The translations under genes and the position numbers were made by a program. Below are positions 1 to 10,061 of a stretch of 64,000 bases of DNA, in pieces. Under the pieces are notes generated by a model. That model worked only from the letters and a program-made list of their open reading frames with translations. It was not told where the DNA came from and ran no database searches. Source of the DNA: Megalonaias nervosa (lineage: Eukaryota; Mollusca; Bivalvia; Unionida; Unionidae); NCBI GenBank assembly GCA_016617855.1, contig JAECUM010094156.1:1-64000 (forward strand). Reading direction: 5' to 3'. How positions within the stretch are numbered: position 1 is the stretch's first letter; each line of letters opens with the position of its first letter.

Positions 1-1529
1 ATAATAATCCTTAAATCCTTACAAGTAAACGCTCTGAACTCTGATGGACTGTTCAGACATGTTACTAAAGCCACTCCCACTCCAGCAATGTTGACTCATT
101 ACGCGCAAGAAATGTGTTAACGAAACGTACTATCTTCAGTTTCGTGTGAAAACAGTCAATAGTTCGACCAAGTACCAAGTGCCCTATGCAGATGGGATCA
201 CTATTTATGGTTAATTTAGTTTACCATCCATGTCCCATTTGTCACATCTATTTATGACATTTGCTATTTCATTATTCCCTTATATGTTGCTAGATCTACA
301 GTATTGTTAATATATAATAACTGATTTTCCGTATAGAATCCATATTTGTTTTGTATTGCTTCTTTGATTTCCCTTCTGTCTTTTTCAGTGATTTTGAATT
401 CACTTATAACATGATACTTCGTAAAGTTTTGTTTTTATACACAGTGGACATTTTGTAGATCGTGTTGTGATATTTCTTTGTACATTTATTTCGTCTATCG
501 GCCATATATGGTGCATGTATTTAAACATTGAGCTTTCTATGGTAGACTGGTTGATTCTATTCCACACGCCTCATATTTTATTCCATTGTACTGACTGATT
601 CTTCGTTTCTATTCTGCGTTTTAAGAGTTCGTTTTGTTTTTTTATTTATAATGTGTATTGTGTTTTTCCCTCTCCCATCCGAAGTGCATTATTGTCTCTG
701 TACTTTATAATTATATTTTTAATGACATTCATTGTTTCTAAGTCACTTTAAAACACATTTTCTACAAAATGAGTTACATATTATTTTCTACAAAATTAAA
801 AATTATTTTACTCTTATACTAATAAATAGTTCATTATGTTTCATTGTGTCACTCTTATTTCTAAAAAATATTTTGTTTGAACATAGTATTTACCTTAATG
901 ATCATTTAAAACATAACAAAGTTGATTTACATGTTACACTACTCACATAGTAAAAAAAAATGGTTTATTAATAATAATTTTTGTTACCAATTTGTTAAAT
1001 ATATTTTTTGTTGTAATTTAAAATATTTTGATACAAAAATTAAAATTTATACTTTTATACCACTTAAATAATTCATTCATTTGTTTTTCTTTTTGTATGT
1101 TTTAAACATGAGCCATAACCGCTACTTAATAAAAGATTAATCTTTTCTCTTCAATTTGACCTAATCCATTATTTTGACTTGAGAAGAACAATCGTTCTGA
1201 AATCATATATTGCACAAATGTTTTCTACCATGCGTCGATCTCCGGAACTATTAATAAGTTCATTTTCTATTTTAATAGGTGTTTTTCCTTCTTTAAAATA
1301 AATAATAATATTTTGGATAAATTTACTTTAAATTTCCTTTAATTAATCATAAGCGGCTGTAGGTGTCAAAATCGTTTTCTCGTTTAGTCTCATGGTTCGA
1401 GAATGACGATGTAGCATTATTACAATAAGATTAAATTTTGATTAATAGATATGGTATGCCTTTTAACAGCAAGTAACCAAATGAGAGGGGTTTTTAGAAT
1501 CTTACATCCTTTCCATTAAATCATATAAA

Positions 1530-1665
1530 ATTGATTTAAATGGTCTGTCGATAATTTATTTATATGGCCTGTCGATAATGACTTAGATGGCCTGTCGATA
1601 ATGACTTAGATGACCTGTCAATAATCGATTTAGATGACCTCTCAGTTATTGATTTATTGACTCTA
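1530..1665. repeat. short imperfect tandem repeat, about 24-27 bp unit
   Basis: The phrase GATGGCCTGTCGATAATGAC and close variants (GACCTGTCAATAAT, GACCTCTCAGTTATTG) recurs about five times with spacings of 24-27 bases. It lies in non-coding DNA. Confidence 0.6.
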
Positions 1666-2589
1666 CAGATGCCAATCCTTGAAGCATTCTACTTACGTTT
1701 TAATTTTGTGAATTTTGTCTTTCCAATCTGTATAATAAAAAAAAAAACAAAATTTATTCTGAATAACATTACCCAGACAAGTAGAACTTCTGGATAAAAG
1801 AGTTCATCATGGCTAAGAAATTGAAATGGATTTTTATAACGGACATTTTTCTTAAAGAAATGCAAAAACTAAATTGACATAAGATTTATTGAAAACTCAG
1901 TTGAGCTTTATCGATTACTCCTGTATGGTATTCATAATTTTATGAAAAGAAGACATTCTTAGTTAAATGGTACAAAATGTGAAATTCACAAACAGTAGCA
2001 TCACTTTATAGTTTTGGGCTATATATCTTGTGAATCCATTTAAACATAATGTTAATCAAGAACTATAATCAATAAGTTTCCTTCCTAAAAAATAAAAAAA
2101 TTTCAATTTTTTCGAAAATATTAAATGACAATCCAGTGATTTGTGTTAATAGATGAAACTCTTTGATTTTCTAATTTTTCTAGACATAAAAAAAAAATCT
2201 TTTAGCCGAAGAATCCAAGGATTTAGTTTTGTAAAGAAAAGCTATGTCTAATGGTACTTTCTCATTCTATATTATCCATTTTTTCTATTTTCCTCAGACA
2301 TTGTTTTGTTTAACATAATTTGCAATTATTGAGCTCTTCTGTATTCATTGATTTTAGAAGTGACGAATCCTTATTCATTACTAGAGCACCAGACTGGTGA
2401 AATGCAAACTGGTGCAAACTGTAAATGGACATTGTTCTGTTGTAACGAAAGAATAATCGTCGTTACTATTCAATAAAACATATTTTGACTCTAAATTATA
2501 AGGAAAAATAGTGTAAAGTAATTATATTTCTTGTCTATTAATAGTTTAATAGTTTCTTTAGAACTATAATGATTAGTATTAATATTATC

Positions 2590-2632
2590 ATCGTGGTCAT
2601 CGTCGTCGTCGTCATCATCATCATCAGCAGTA
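2590..2632. repeat. ATC/GTC trinucleotide microsatellite
   Basis: A run of CATCGTCGTCGTCGTCATCA type triplets, imperfect, in non-coding AT-rich DNA. Confidence 0.75.
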
Positions 2633-4894
2633 GTTGTAGTAGTAAACCTTTCGGCAATTTTTTAATTTAGGTTTGCCTTCATATTTGGTAAAACAAAGTC
2701 CAAATTAAAGGATTTTCCTTTTAATATTGATCCATTTTTATAGTAATTACATTAATTTGCAAAATACAATGGGGCTTAGCTATAACTACCACTTAAAACA
2801 GCTTGTAGAACCAAAAAGAAATAACGTGTAGGAGGTATATGACAATTAAAATTATTGCCCCATGTAAACGAAACAGAAGTTCCATAAAATCATTTATTAT
2901 TAAAAGAATCAACAGTGAATGGATATTTTATCTCTGTTCCACATTTAACAAAGATTGTTGATCAATAAATTAACTTTAATCAATATTGACTGTAGTTAGT
3001 GATAATGTTATATCACTAAGCTTAGATTAATCATTTTTAGTATGTGTGTTTTTCCAAAAGAAAGTTTTTATTTTTAAAACAAAACAATGTCCACTCCATT
3101 AAATGAGACATTTTTTAATACTGAGTATATCTTCATACAGAGAATGAGATTATACTGTCCTTTTTGTTTTGTACAAACAGTTTTGAAACAAAGTCCATTA
3201 TCAGAAACACCAAAACCAGTATCATTAAGTGCACCATAATCGTCATAAATTTAAAAAAAAAAAAAATCTAAGTTTAAACAAATCGTCGTCTTCGGTATAA
3301 AAATGTTTTTAAGATACCCTTTTTAAACTTATCATTGTTTATTACTTGAAACTAATGTGTTGTTAAAATAAACATGTTTTGTTTTATCAATGAATGTGGG
3401 AGATTATTAACTGGTATTACTATAGGGTCTCTTCTAGCGGTATCAGAGTTTTTACAATCAGGATAAATTCCATTATTTTTCTTAACATTTGAAAATCTAA
3501 ATTATCTAGTGAATGGCAAGGAAATATATAGACCATAATTTTCAACTGAGATTAAAAAAGAACAACCCGACGTATTCAACATCTGTTTCCGGAGAGAGGG
3601 TTTGGATCTGTAAAGATTTTACAGTAATTTGATTTTCTCTCGACTAAACCAATTCTTATTATATACAGTATTTCAAAGTGAAACATCAAAGTATGTCAGA
3701 GGGAGTAAAATGATATCGTCACAGTGGTGATATCATTTTTATCGCCACTCTTTTCATATCACTTTTGGAACTACCTTTTCCCCATTTAGGAAATGTATCT
3801 ACCATTATGTATGTTATTCATATCTGTATTTCCATATTTAGATCTATTTCATTCTTCTTATTCTTCTGCTCTTTCTCTCCCTCCCTCCCTTTCTCCCGTC
3901 CACAACATTATATACAGACCTAAAAATGTGACAGCTGCGGACTCTAATGTACATTCATGCAGTCGGCGAGGAACCATAAAGAAATGGTTAAAAACGAATT
4001 CTAAACAGAAATACGAAGACTTCAAGTATCATCTTTTTCTAATTTGTTTTCTTTGAGTATTGAAACTGTCAGTCACTGAACTTATATGACCTGTTGCCAT
4101 AATTTTATTTTTAATAGATATATGTATGGAAATATTTTACACGTGAAGTGGAATAAGTTTGCATTTTCACTTCAGTTGTGAAATATTTCCCTATATCTAC
4201 TAAAACAACTGTTGCTCTCCTCTTTGCCACATTTGTTAAAGAAACATTTTCATCAATGTTACCAAAGAAAACCATTTTAATATGAGTAAGACCCTTGAAA
4301 GTGTGGTCTTTTATACTCTTTTTATTTTAACTTTTATTTAAATTTGAAACATTTTTTTAAAGTTGCAAAATTTTGTTCAAGTCCACATATCGATTTGTTT
4401 TTCTACTTTATAAAGATAAATATTTTCATGCATGACTAAAACCTCAAGCATATCTGCTAATGCAGGTGAACATCGAAAACACAATACCACTTTTTCCAGT
4501 AAGAATTAAATCGTAATCAAGTTGATGTCATGTCGTCAGATGAAATATTTAATGGATCCAATGAATGGCAAATACTGTGTACGGTTTAAAAACTTTTTGA
4601 TAATTATATATACGTGTAGTGGATGTCATGTAGCTATTAACGGGAATTCTTCTTGCCAAATTAAGTAAGTAAAATGCCTGATGAGCTCCAAAAGGATTAG
4701 AAAAGCATGAATTTATGCTTTATATAACTGGTCATTAATATAAACTGACAAAGGTTTTGCATCCTTATTTCCAAACAACGTGTGGATTTTATTATAAGTT
4801 CCAATCAAAGCAGCTTGCTTCAGAAAAATGAAACAGAATCGTTGTTGAATGACATTTGTAAAAAAAGTTATTCGAAGTAAATAGAAGATTTCTT

Positions 4895-5030
4895 TTCTTA
4901 CGTTAATACCGGATATATTTCATCATGTGGTATCAAAACGTAATATTTTAACGAGCGGCGAAGTCACGAGTTAAAATGTATCGTTTTGGTACCACAAGAG
5001 GAAATATATCCATTATGAACGTAGGAATTG
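4895..5030. mobile_element. foldback (MITE-like) palindrome
   Basis: Two arms of roughly 58 bases are imperfect reverse complements. The left arm runs from CTTACGTTAATACCGGATAT to about 4953. The right arm starts with ACGAGTTAAAATG and runs through GGAAATATATCC to CGTAGGAATTG. The centre is GCGGCGAAGTCACG. It carries no coding capacity. It abuts the downstream end of the LINE reverse transcriptase remnant, which breaks off about 120 bases away. The structure suits a non-autonomous hairpin-type element; no target duplication was defined. Confidence 0.65.
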
Positions 5031-5149
5031 AAAAGTTTCTTTTTGTTATATAACAAACGTGCTCCAGAATCGAAGTTTACGAGACTGAACTCTCTCTTCG
5101 GCATAACACGCTCACCCACATCCTCTTTTCGTAAATTAGCCTCACTTAT

Positions 5150-5850
5150 ATTGGCTAAACATACAGATAGAACAGAGCCTTGTGGAACACCAAAAATATA
5201 GATCATGTGGCCTGGAATGTTTTCTATTTACTGACTCCGTATCCTTTTGACAAAGTAGGATTTGAAACTTAGTAAGGCAGTATCGTGAATACCAAAATGC
5301 ATGCTGGAGAAAGTGAAACAATATATCATGATCTTTTGGGTCAAATGCCACAGACAAGTCATGGAGGGCGAGGTCTGAAATCTTTCCACCATCCAAAGTA
5401 GAGAAAATGTCGTTAACTACTCTCAGAAGGTCATTTCCAGTACTATGACGAGGGCGATATGCAGACTGCACATTGCTAAAAAGACTATTAGAATTAAGAT
5501 GAGATACAAGTTGAGATAAAACAACTTTTTCTAAGATTTTTGACATGAATGAGGGGTTACAAACAGGACGGTAGTTCTTTAAATCGTTAGTGTCAAGCGT
5601 CGGTTTTTTCAACAAAAGCTTTACAATAGCAGTTTTAAAAATGATGGGAATTCCTGGGAAGAGATAGAAGTACGGATAGCATCGGTTAGTGACGGCAATA
5701 TTGAATCTAAGCACTTAAGCAGCAGTGATATCTTAATCAGATCGAGTTCACATAACTTCGGAGAGCTGTTCGTCACCACTGTATGTACCAAATCCAAAGA
5801 GACACGTTCAAACGCTGTTAACGGCTACCGTGTATAGTCTGCATCAGAAC
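5150..5850 (-). pseudogene. non-LTR retrotransposon reverse transcriptase fragment
   Basis: The minus strand encodes the N-terminal half of a LINE-type reverse transcriptase. Visible motifs in order are a CELD segment, LLKKPTLD, NDLKNYRPV, SKILEKVVLSQLVSHL, QSAYRPRHST, a LHDLSVAFD segment standing where motif A (usually DLS-AFD) lies, and in a neighbouring frame FGVPQGSVL (motif B). The catalytic YADD region and everything after it are absent, replaced by unrelated sequence and the foldback at 4895-5030. At least two frame changes (near 5200 and 5650) separate the blocks. In the family this enzyme performs target-primed reverse transcription. This copy is a 5'- and 3'-truncated dead fragment. 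The clade (CR1/jockey-like) is only a guess. Confidence 0.85.
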
Positions 5851-6179
5851 TATCCAAACGGTGAGTCAATTGAAACTGTGTTGTCGAGCTTATCTCTCTT
5901 GTCACGGAAGCAATTTACAAACAGGTCCTGAACATCAACCTAAGAGAAGGTCGTTGGAAGTGGTGTACATTTATTTATTGACATTAACTTGTTTCTAATC
6001 TAGAAGAGCTCTTTGGATCAGCACAATATCATTCTCTATAAATGTAGAAACTGTTTGTTACAATTTTTTATATACCAACACTTATGGATACATGAAACAG
6101 TTTGCCACCATCTACAAGAATTTGTTAATCTATACTAACCATGAGAATGAAAATACATATCGCAAAAGGACTGGTCTAA
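5851..6179. other. no feature recognised
   Basis: The minus strand may continue the decayed LINE upstream of the reverse transcriptase, but no motif is left. Confidence 0.4.
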
Positions 6180-6620
6180 AACATTTAGCATTTGATAATA
6201 GGCAAGCGTCGGTAAGTCATTTAACATTTGGTAATAGGCAAGCATCGGTAAGTCATGTAGCATTTGATAATAGGCAAGCATCAGTCAGTCGTGTAACATT
6301 TGGTAATATGCAAACATCGGTAAGTCGTGTAGTATTTGGTAATAGGTAAGCATCTGTAAGTCATGTTGCATTTGGTAATAGGTAAGCATCCATAAGTCGT
6401 GTAACATTTTGTAATAGGCAAGCATCGGAAAGTCATTTAGCATTTGTTAATAGATAAGCATCCGTAAGTCGTGCAGCATTTGGTAATAGGCAAGCATCAG
6501 TAAGTGGTGTAGTATTTGGTAATAGGCAAGCATCGGTAAGTCATTTAGCATTTGGTAATAGGCAAGCATCGGTAAGTCATTTAACATTTGGTAATAGGCA
6601 TGCATCGTTAAGTCAATTAG
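6180..6620 (+). repeat. 36-bp minisatellite, direct block
   Basis: About 12 copies of a 36-base unit containing GGTAATAGGCAAGCATCGGT followed by AAGTCATTTAGCATTT, with point variants. Because 36 is a multiple of three, spurious open frames with a 12-residue repeat appear on both strands. Confidence 0.9.
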
Positions 6621-6869
6621 CATATCAAATTCGGCAATTACCCACTTGCAATTAACTTTAATTGAGACAAGTTCAGAGGTCACTGCATTGAACTATTTTT
6701 TTAATTTAAATTTAAATTTTCAAAAAAGATGGTAGAGAGTCTATTTAAAAGATCCCAAAATATCAACTGAGTAATTTCATTGTATTCTTCTGTTTAAAGA
6801 TGTAAAATACCAATCATTTGGCAGATGTCATATCCATTTCAAAATGGATGGTAAAACAAATATTTAGGA

Positions 6870-7155
6870 TCACTTTAAAGGATGGCTTGCCTATTACCAA
6901 ATGCTAAAATGACTTACCAATGCTTGCCTATTACCCAATGCGACACAACTTACCGATGCTTGCCTATTACCAAATGCTACACGACTTAACAATGCATGGC
7001 TATTACCAAATGCTACATGACTTACCCATGCTTGCCTATTGCCAAATGCTACAGAACTTACCGATGCTTGACTATTACCAAATGCTAAATGACTTACTAA
7101 TGTTTGCCTATTACCAACTGCTACACGACTTACTGATGCTTGCCTATTACCTATT
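6870..7155 (-). repeat. 36-bp minisatellite, inverted block
   Basis: About eight copies of the same 36-base unit as at 6180-6620, in reverse orientation (ATGCTTGCCTATTACCAAAT). The orientation switches abruptly at about 7155, where TTACCTATTACCTAGGCAAG marks the junction. Confidence 0.9.
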
Positions 7156-7275
7156 ACCTAGGCAAGCATCGGTAAGTCGTGTAGCATTTGGTAATAGGCA
7201 AGTATCGGTAAGTCATTTAGCATTTGGTAATAGGCAGGCATCATTAAGTCGTGTAGCATTTGGTAATAGACAAGC
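7156..7275 (+). repeat. 36-bp minisatellite, second direct block
   Basis: Three further units in the original orientation, immediately after the inverted block. The last unit runs into a LINE 3' fragment. Confidence 0.85.
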
Positions 7276-7284
7276 GTCAGTGTT

Positions 7285-7440
7285 ATTAAGCAGGTTAAGA
7301 CACAAATGCAGTTGGCTGAATTACGATTTATTTAAGCGTAATCATATCACCAATACTTCCTGTTCCTCTGGATTTCCATTAGAAAATAGCCACCATTATC
7401 TTTTTGAATGCAGACGATTTAATAAAGCAAGAAATTAGCT
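7285..7440 (+). pseudogene. non-LTR retrotransposon C-terminal fragment
   Basis: About 50 residues resemble the region after the reverse transcriptase in LINE ORF2 proteins: RLRHKCSWLNYDLFKRN, a Cys pair region, then the typical PLENSHHYLFECRRFNKARN block ending at a stop. No reverse transcriptase domain is attached. It is a 3' remnant on the opposite strand to the 5150-5850 fragment, so the two are probably separate insertions. Confidence 0.65.
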
Positions 7441-7949
7441 TTATCTCATATTATCATTAATGAATATTAACAGTAAAACTGATACTTGCGTTTAGCACCT
7501 GTTATTGATATTTAATTTATAGTGTGTGCTTGACTTTTGTTCGTAATTGAGGATAGAGTTATGGCCTACCTTACTATTTTTGAGTATATTCTACCTGGGT
7601 TTTCTCATATTTATAAGTAAACAGGATGTTTACTAAAAGTTAAAGGCATGACATGGCTTAGAAATTAGTGAAATTTTCCATTTGAAATCGTTAGCTGTCC
7701 ATGACATTCTACTGAGACATAGGACAGATGAAAGTTTGTATATAAAGAGGTTTTAGTAAACTATTGTTTATCCTGTTTTAAGTTCACTCTGTGGAATCAT
7801 TTACTGCTGTATTCAGATATAATTTCAGAGGAATCATTTTGTTTTAAATCATTCATTTGAATTATAAAGTGCTAACTGATTTTTTGGACTAAAACAATAA
7901 TTTGGGATTAATGTGAATTCATTCAAAGACATTCTTGAATATATCATTG
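7441..7949. other. no gene recognised; possible 3' remainder of the Gypsy element
   Basis: No open frame of note. It follows the Gypsy integrase fragment on the minus strand and may be its decayed continuation, but no motif supports that. Confidence 0.3.
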
Positions 7950-8690
7950 TGATACATTAAGACTATTTGAAAGAAGTTTCTCTATTAATAACTTCAATGG
8001 TTCACGGACAGTATGTTCAAAAACTAAATCAAAAGGACTAAAACTCCGTGATTCTTGAATTGATGCCCTAACAGCTAACACATGCAAATGAACACCCTCA
8101 TCACAATCTTTTCCGGTATCAAATTCTTCATAGTTTGATGAAATCTTTTTAAAATTCCTTGACTTTCAGGGTGATATGCACAAGACTTAAACTGTTTGAT
8201 ACCTAATTCATGCAAACTCCAGACATAAAATTTGAACCGTGATCAGATTGGACAGATTTGGGATGGCCAGCAAGTTTGTTTTGTTTTTATAAATAAAAAA
8301 TTACCAAAGCTCACACTATAGTTTTGGTTTTAATATTTCTCAAAGAAACTGCCTCTGAAAATCTTGTGGACGCACAAGTTGTGGTCAACAAATATTGGTT
8401 TTCCGGACTTGGTCTTAGGTAAGGGACGGAATCTTCCATTACTATGCTAAATGGTACTTGGTCTTAGGTAAGGAACGGAATCTTCCATTACTATACTAAA
8501 TGGTTCGGCAAGTACCGGAAAGTACCGGAAAGTACTAGAACAGGTTGCAGGTGAGCTTTATTAGGTTTTCGTACCATTTGACAAAAGTAACAAAATCATC
8601 ATTATTTAGAAAAATTACTTTTAATCTTCAGCCAATAAAATGATTCAGAATCTTGCTATAAGACTTGTTGACCCCTAAATGACAATCAGG
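7950..8690 (-). pseudogene. Ty3/Gypsy retrotransposon integrase remnant
   Basis: Read on the minus strand, the order is that of a Gypsy integrase. An H2C2-like segment (CHLGVNKSYSKILNHF) begins at the very edge, 8690. It is followed by a core with ASTRFSEAVSLRNIKTKTIV and PKSVQSDHGSNFMSGV (second catalytic Asp), then decayed traces of the HPESQG and FHQT region. Several stops and frame changes are present. The fragment is cut at 8690/8691 exactly where Polinton copy 1 starts, so the rest of the Gypsy element should lie beyond the Polinton's lost right end. A 49-base segment inside it is duplicated in tandem (8407-8504). Confidence 0.8.
8407..8504. repeat. 49-bp tandem duplication in the Gypsy remnant
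   Basis: ACTTGGTCTTAGGTAAGG and the following 31 bases occur twice with a 49-base period and a few differences. Confidence 0.85.
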
Positions 8691-8883
8691 AGTAGTAATA
8701 GAAAACAAGGTTTCTATCTCAGAGACCCCCTTCCCCCTCCAAAACCCTCTACGCTAACATTTTGTCAGCTCAAAATAATGACTTTCATATATTCTGACAA
8801 AATATGTTTTGTCGGGGTAAGGGGGTCTCTGATCTAGAAAGCATTGTTTTCTATTACTACTATAACCGTCATGTTGAATTAAA
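8691..8883 (+). repeat. left terminal inverted repeat of Polinton copy 1
   Basis: It starts AGTAGTAATAGAAAACAAGG and contains CTCAGAGACCCCCTTCCCCC, then an inverted partial copy of itself (GGGGTAAGGGGGTCTCTGAT to CTATTACTACT, about 8815-8867). Bases 8815-8883 are the reverse complement, with few differences, of 20499-20561. Confidence 0.8.
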
Positions 8884-8916
8884 TCATTTAAAATAAAAAA
8901 TAAATATTATTATGTG

Positions 8917-9045
8917 AATAAATCATGAATGAATGAAAATAAAAAATAAATCTGATTATGAATAAATCATGAATGAATCAAAATAAAAAATAAATCTGAT
9001 TATGAATAAATCATGATTGAATCAGAATCAGAATAAAAAATAGCA
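8917..9045. repeat. 44-bp tandem repeat, three copies
   Basis: AATAAATCATGAATGAATCA starts at 8917, 8961 and 9005, a period of 44. It lies inside Polinton copy 1 between the left TIR and the coding part. Confidence 0.9.
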
Positions 9046-9129
9046 AAAGAGGAGTATCTCACGAGCAGGTTGATGACGTCGGATATAATATCTTTTTGGG
9101 TAATTGTTATTTTTTTTTTCTCATTGCAA

Positions 9130-9260
9130 TTGTTGGATCGCTAAGAGCGATAGGGGTAATAAAAACACCCCTAAGTGAACCCCTGGCGCTTTGAGGTTCA
9201 GGGGTGCCAGGTGAGTTTACACCTTCAATTATAGGGGTTTTTTTTTACAATCACCCATAC
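9130..9260. other. cluster of GGGG/CCCC hairpins
   Basis: AGGGGTAATAAAAACACCCCT is immediately followed by a second stem, ACCCCTGGCGCTTTGAGG with TTCAGGGGTGCC, and then TATAGGGG with a T run. Both are short, strong stem-loops in otherwise AT-rich DNA near the element end. Confidence 0.55.
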
Positions 9261-9689
9261 ACAAGTATATATCTCATCATCAACATTAGATATAAAACGA
9301 TCGATAATGACTCGTTTGTCGAAAATTAATGTCGTAAATATCACACACCCTTCCCCGGCTTATATGGTGGAATATTTATTTGTCATTTCTGATATTTCTA
9401 ATTATATAATGATTGTATACTTTCCTCACAGGCGATAGAAGAGTTATTTATTCATTCTGAGGGTTTCTACTATTCATGTTGAATTTATTGCTGTGTAACA
9501 TTAAGTAATAACAAAGGAGATAACTGCTTGATTACTCTCAACTCGAAGATAGGGCTATCTCCCTTTACAATACAAGAAAGACAGACAGAGTTATCTCCTT
9601 TTAAAGAATTTCATCACCAATTATTAAAACATCAACAGTAGCTATCAGAAATAATTCATTAACGTGTTTATACAAATAAAATTTAATTT

Positions 9690-10055
9690 TTCTGCTTACT
9701 TTTTAATGACATTCAAATAACTCTCTGATTGCTATCCTGGTGAGAACATATCATCTTTTGCAAAAACCTTCGACCGGTTTAGGTCAATATTAATTTTCGT
9801 GTATTTTTCTTGACTGATCGGATCATGAAGATTATCGTATTTCAGCATAAGCTCATCTCTCAACTTTACAAGATAATCAAAATATTTACTATTATCTGAT
9901 TTAATAAGCGAGAGTTTTATTCTATCAAATTTGCTAAAACAAATACCTGAAATTTCATCCTTAAATTCAACTGATAATTGCTGGCCATTAATCATTATTT
10001 TTTTAATTTTGCTACTAACTCCATCGGCTAATGTTAAATTAGTTTTAAAGTTTAG
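9690..10055 (-). pseudogene. conserved Polinton ORF downstream of PolB (copy 1)
   Basis: Counterpart of the 43115-43522 gene of copy 2. Shared blocks include NLTLADGV, SKIKKIMI, DEISGICFSKFDRIKLSLIKS and HDPISQEKYTKINIDLNRSK. The start codon region is altered (the reading runs in from the end of the polymerase without a clear ATG) and the C-terminus is frame-shifted after VFAKDD compared with copy 2. The family is not recognised. It follows PolB directly in both elements, so it is probably part of the replication end of the element. No catalytic motif is visible. Confidence 0.7.
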
Positions 10056-10061
10056 ACCAAA

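Larger units (their letters stand above)
1..4890. other. AT-rich intergenic DNA, no gene recognised
   Basis: No convincing coding region was seen on either strand. The open frames here (732-950 and 3793-4056) have low-complexity composition and no family motif. The stretch holds a short imperfect tandem repeat at about 1530-1665 and a trinucleotide run at about 2590-2632. A Cys-containing reading frame on the minus strand at about 400-600 might be a transposon remnant, but too little is left to name it. Confidence 0.5.

Noticed and set aside
380..620. Minus-strand reading with a CPLC phrase, possibly a transposon zinc motif
   Set aside because: Only a few residues fit, stops are frequent, and no neighbouring domain supports it.
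3793..4056. 87-residue open frame
   Set aside because: No family motif and a Ser/Pro/Leu low-complexity stretch from a CTTTCTCCCTCC-type run; probably chance.
6092..7438. Frames with a 12-residue repeat (RQASVSHLAFGN type)
   Set aside because: They come from the 36-base minisatellite, whose unit is a multiple of three, and the strand switches inside the array.
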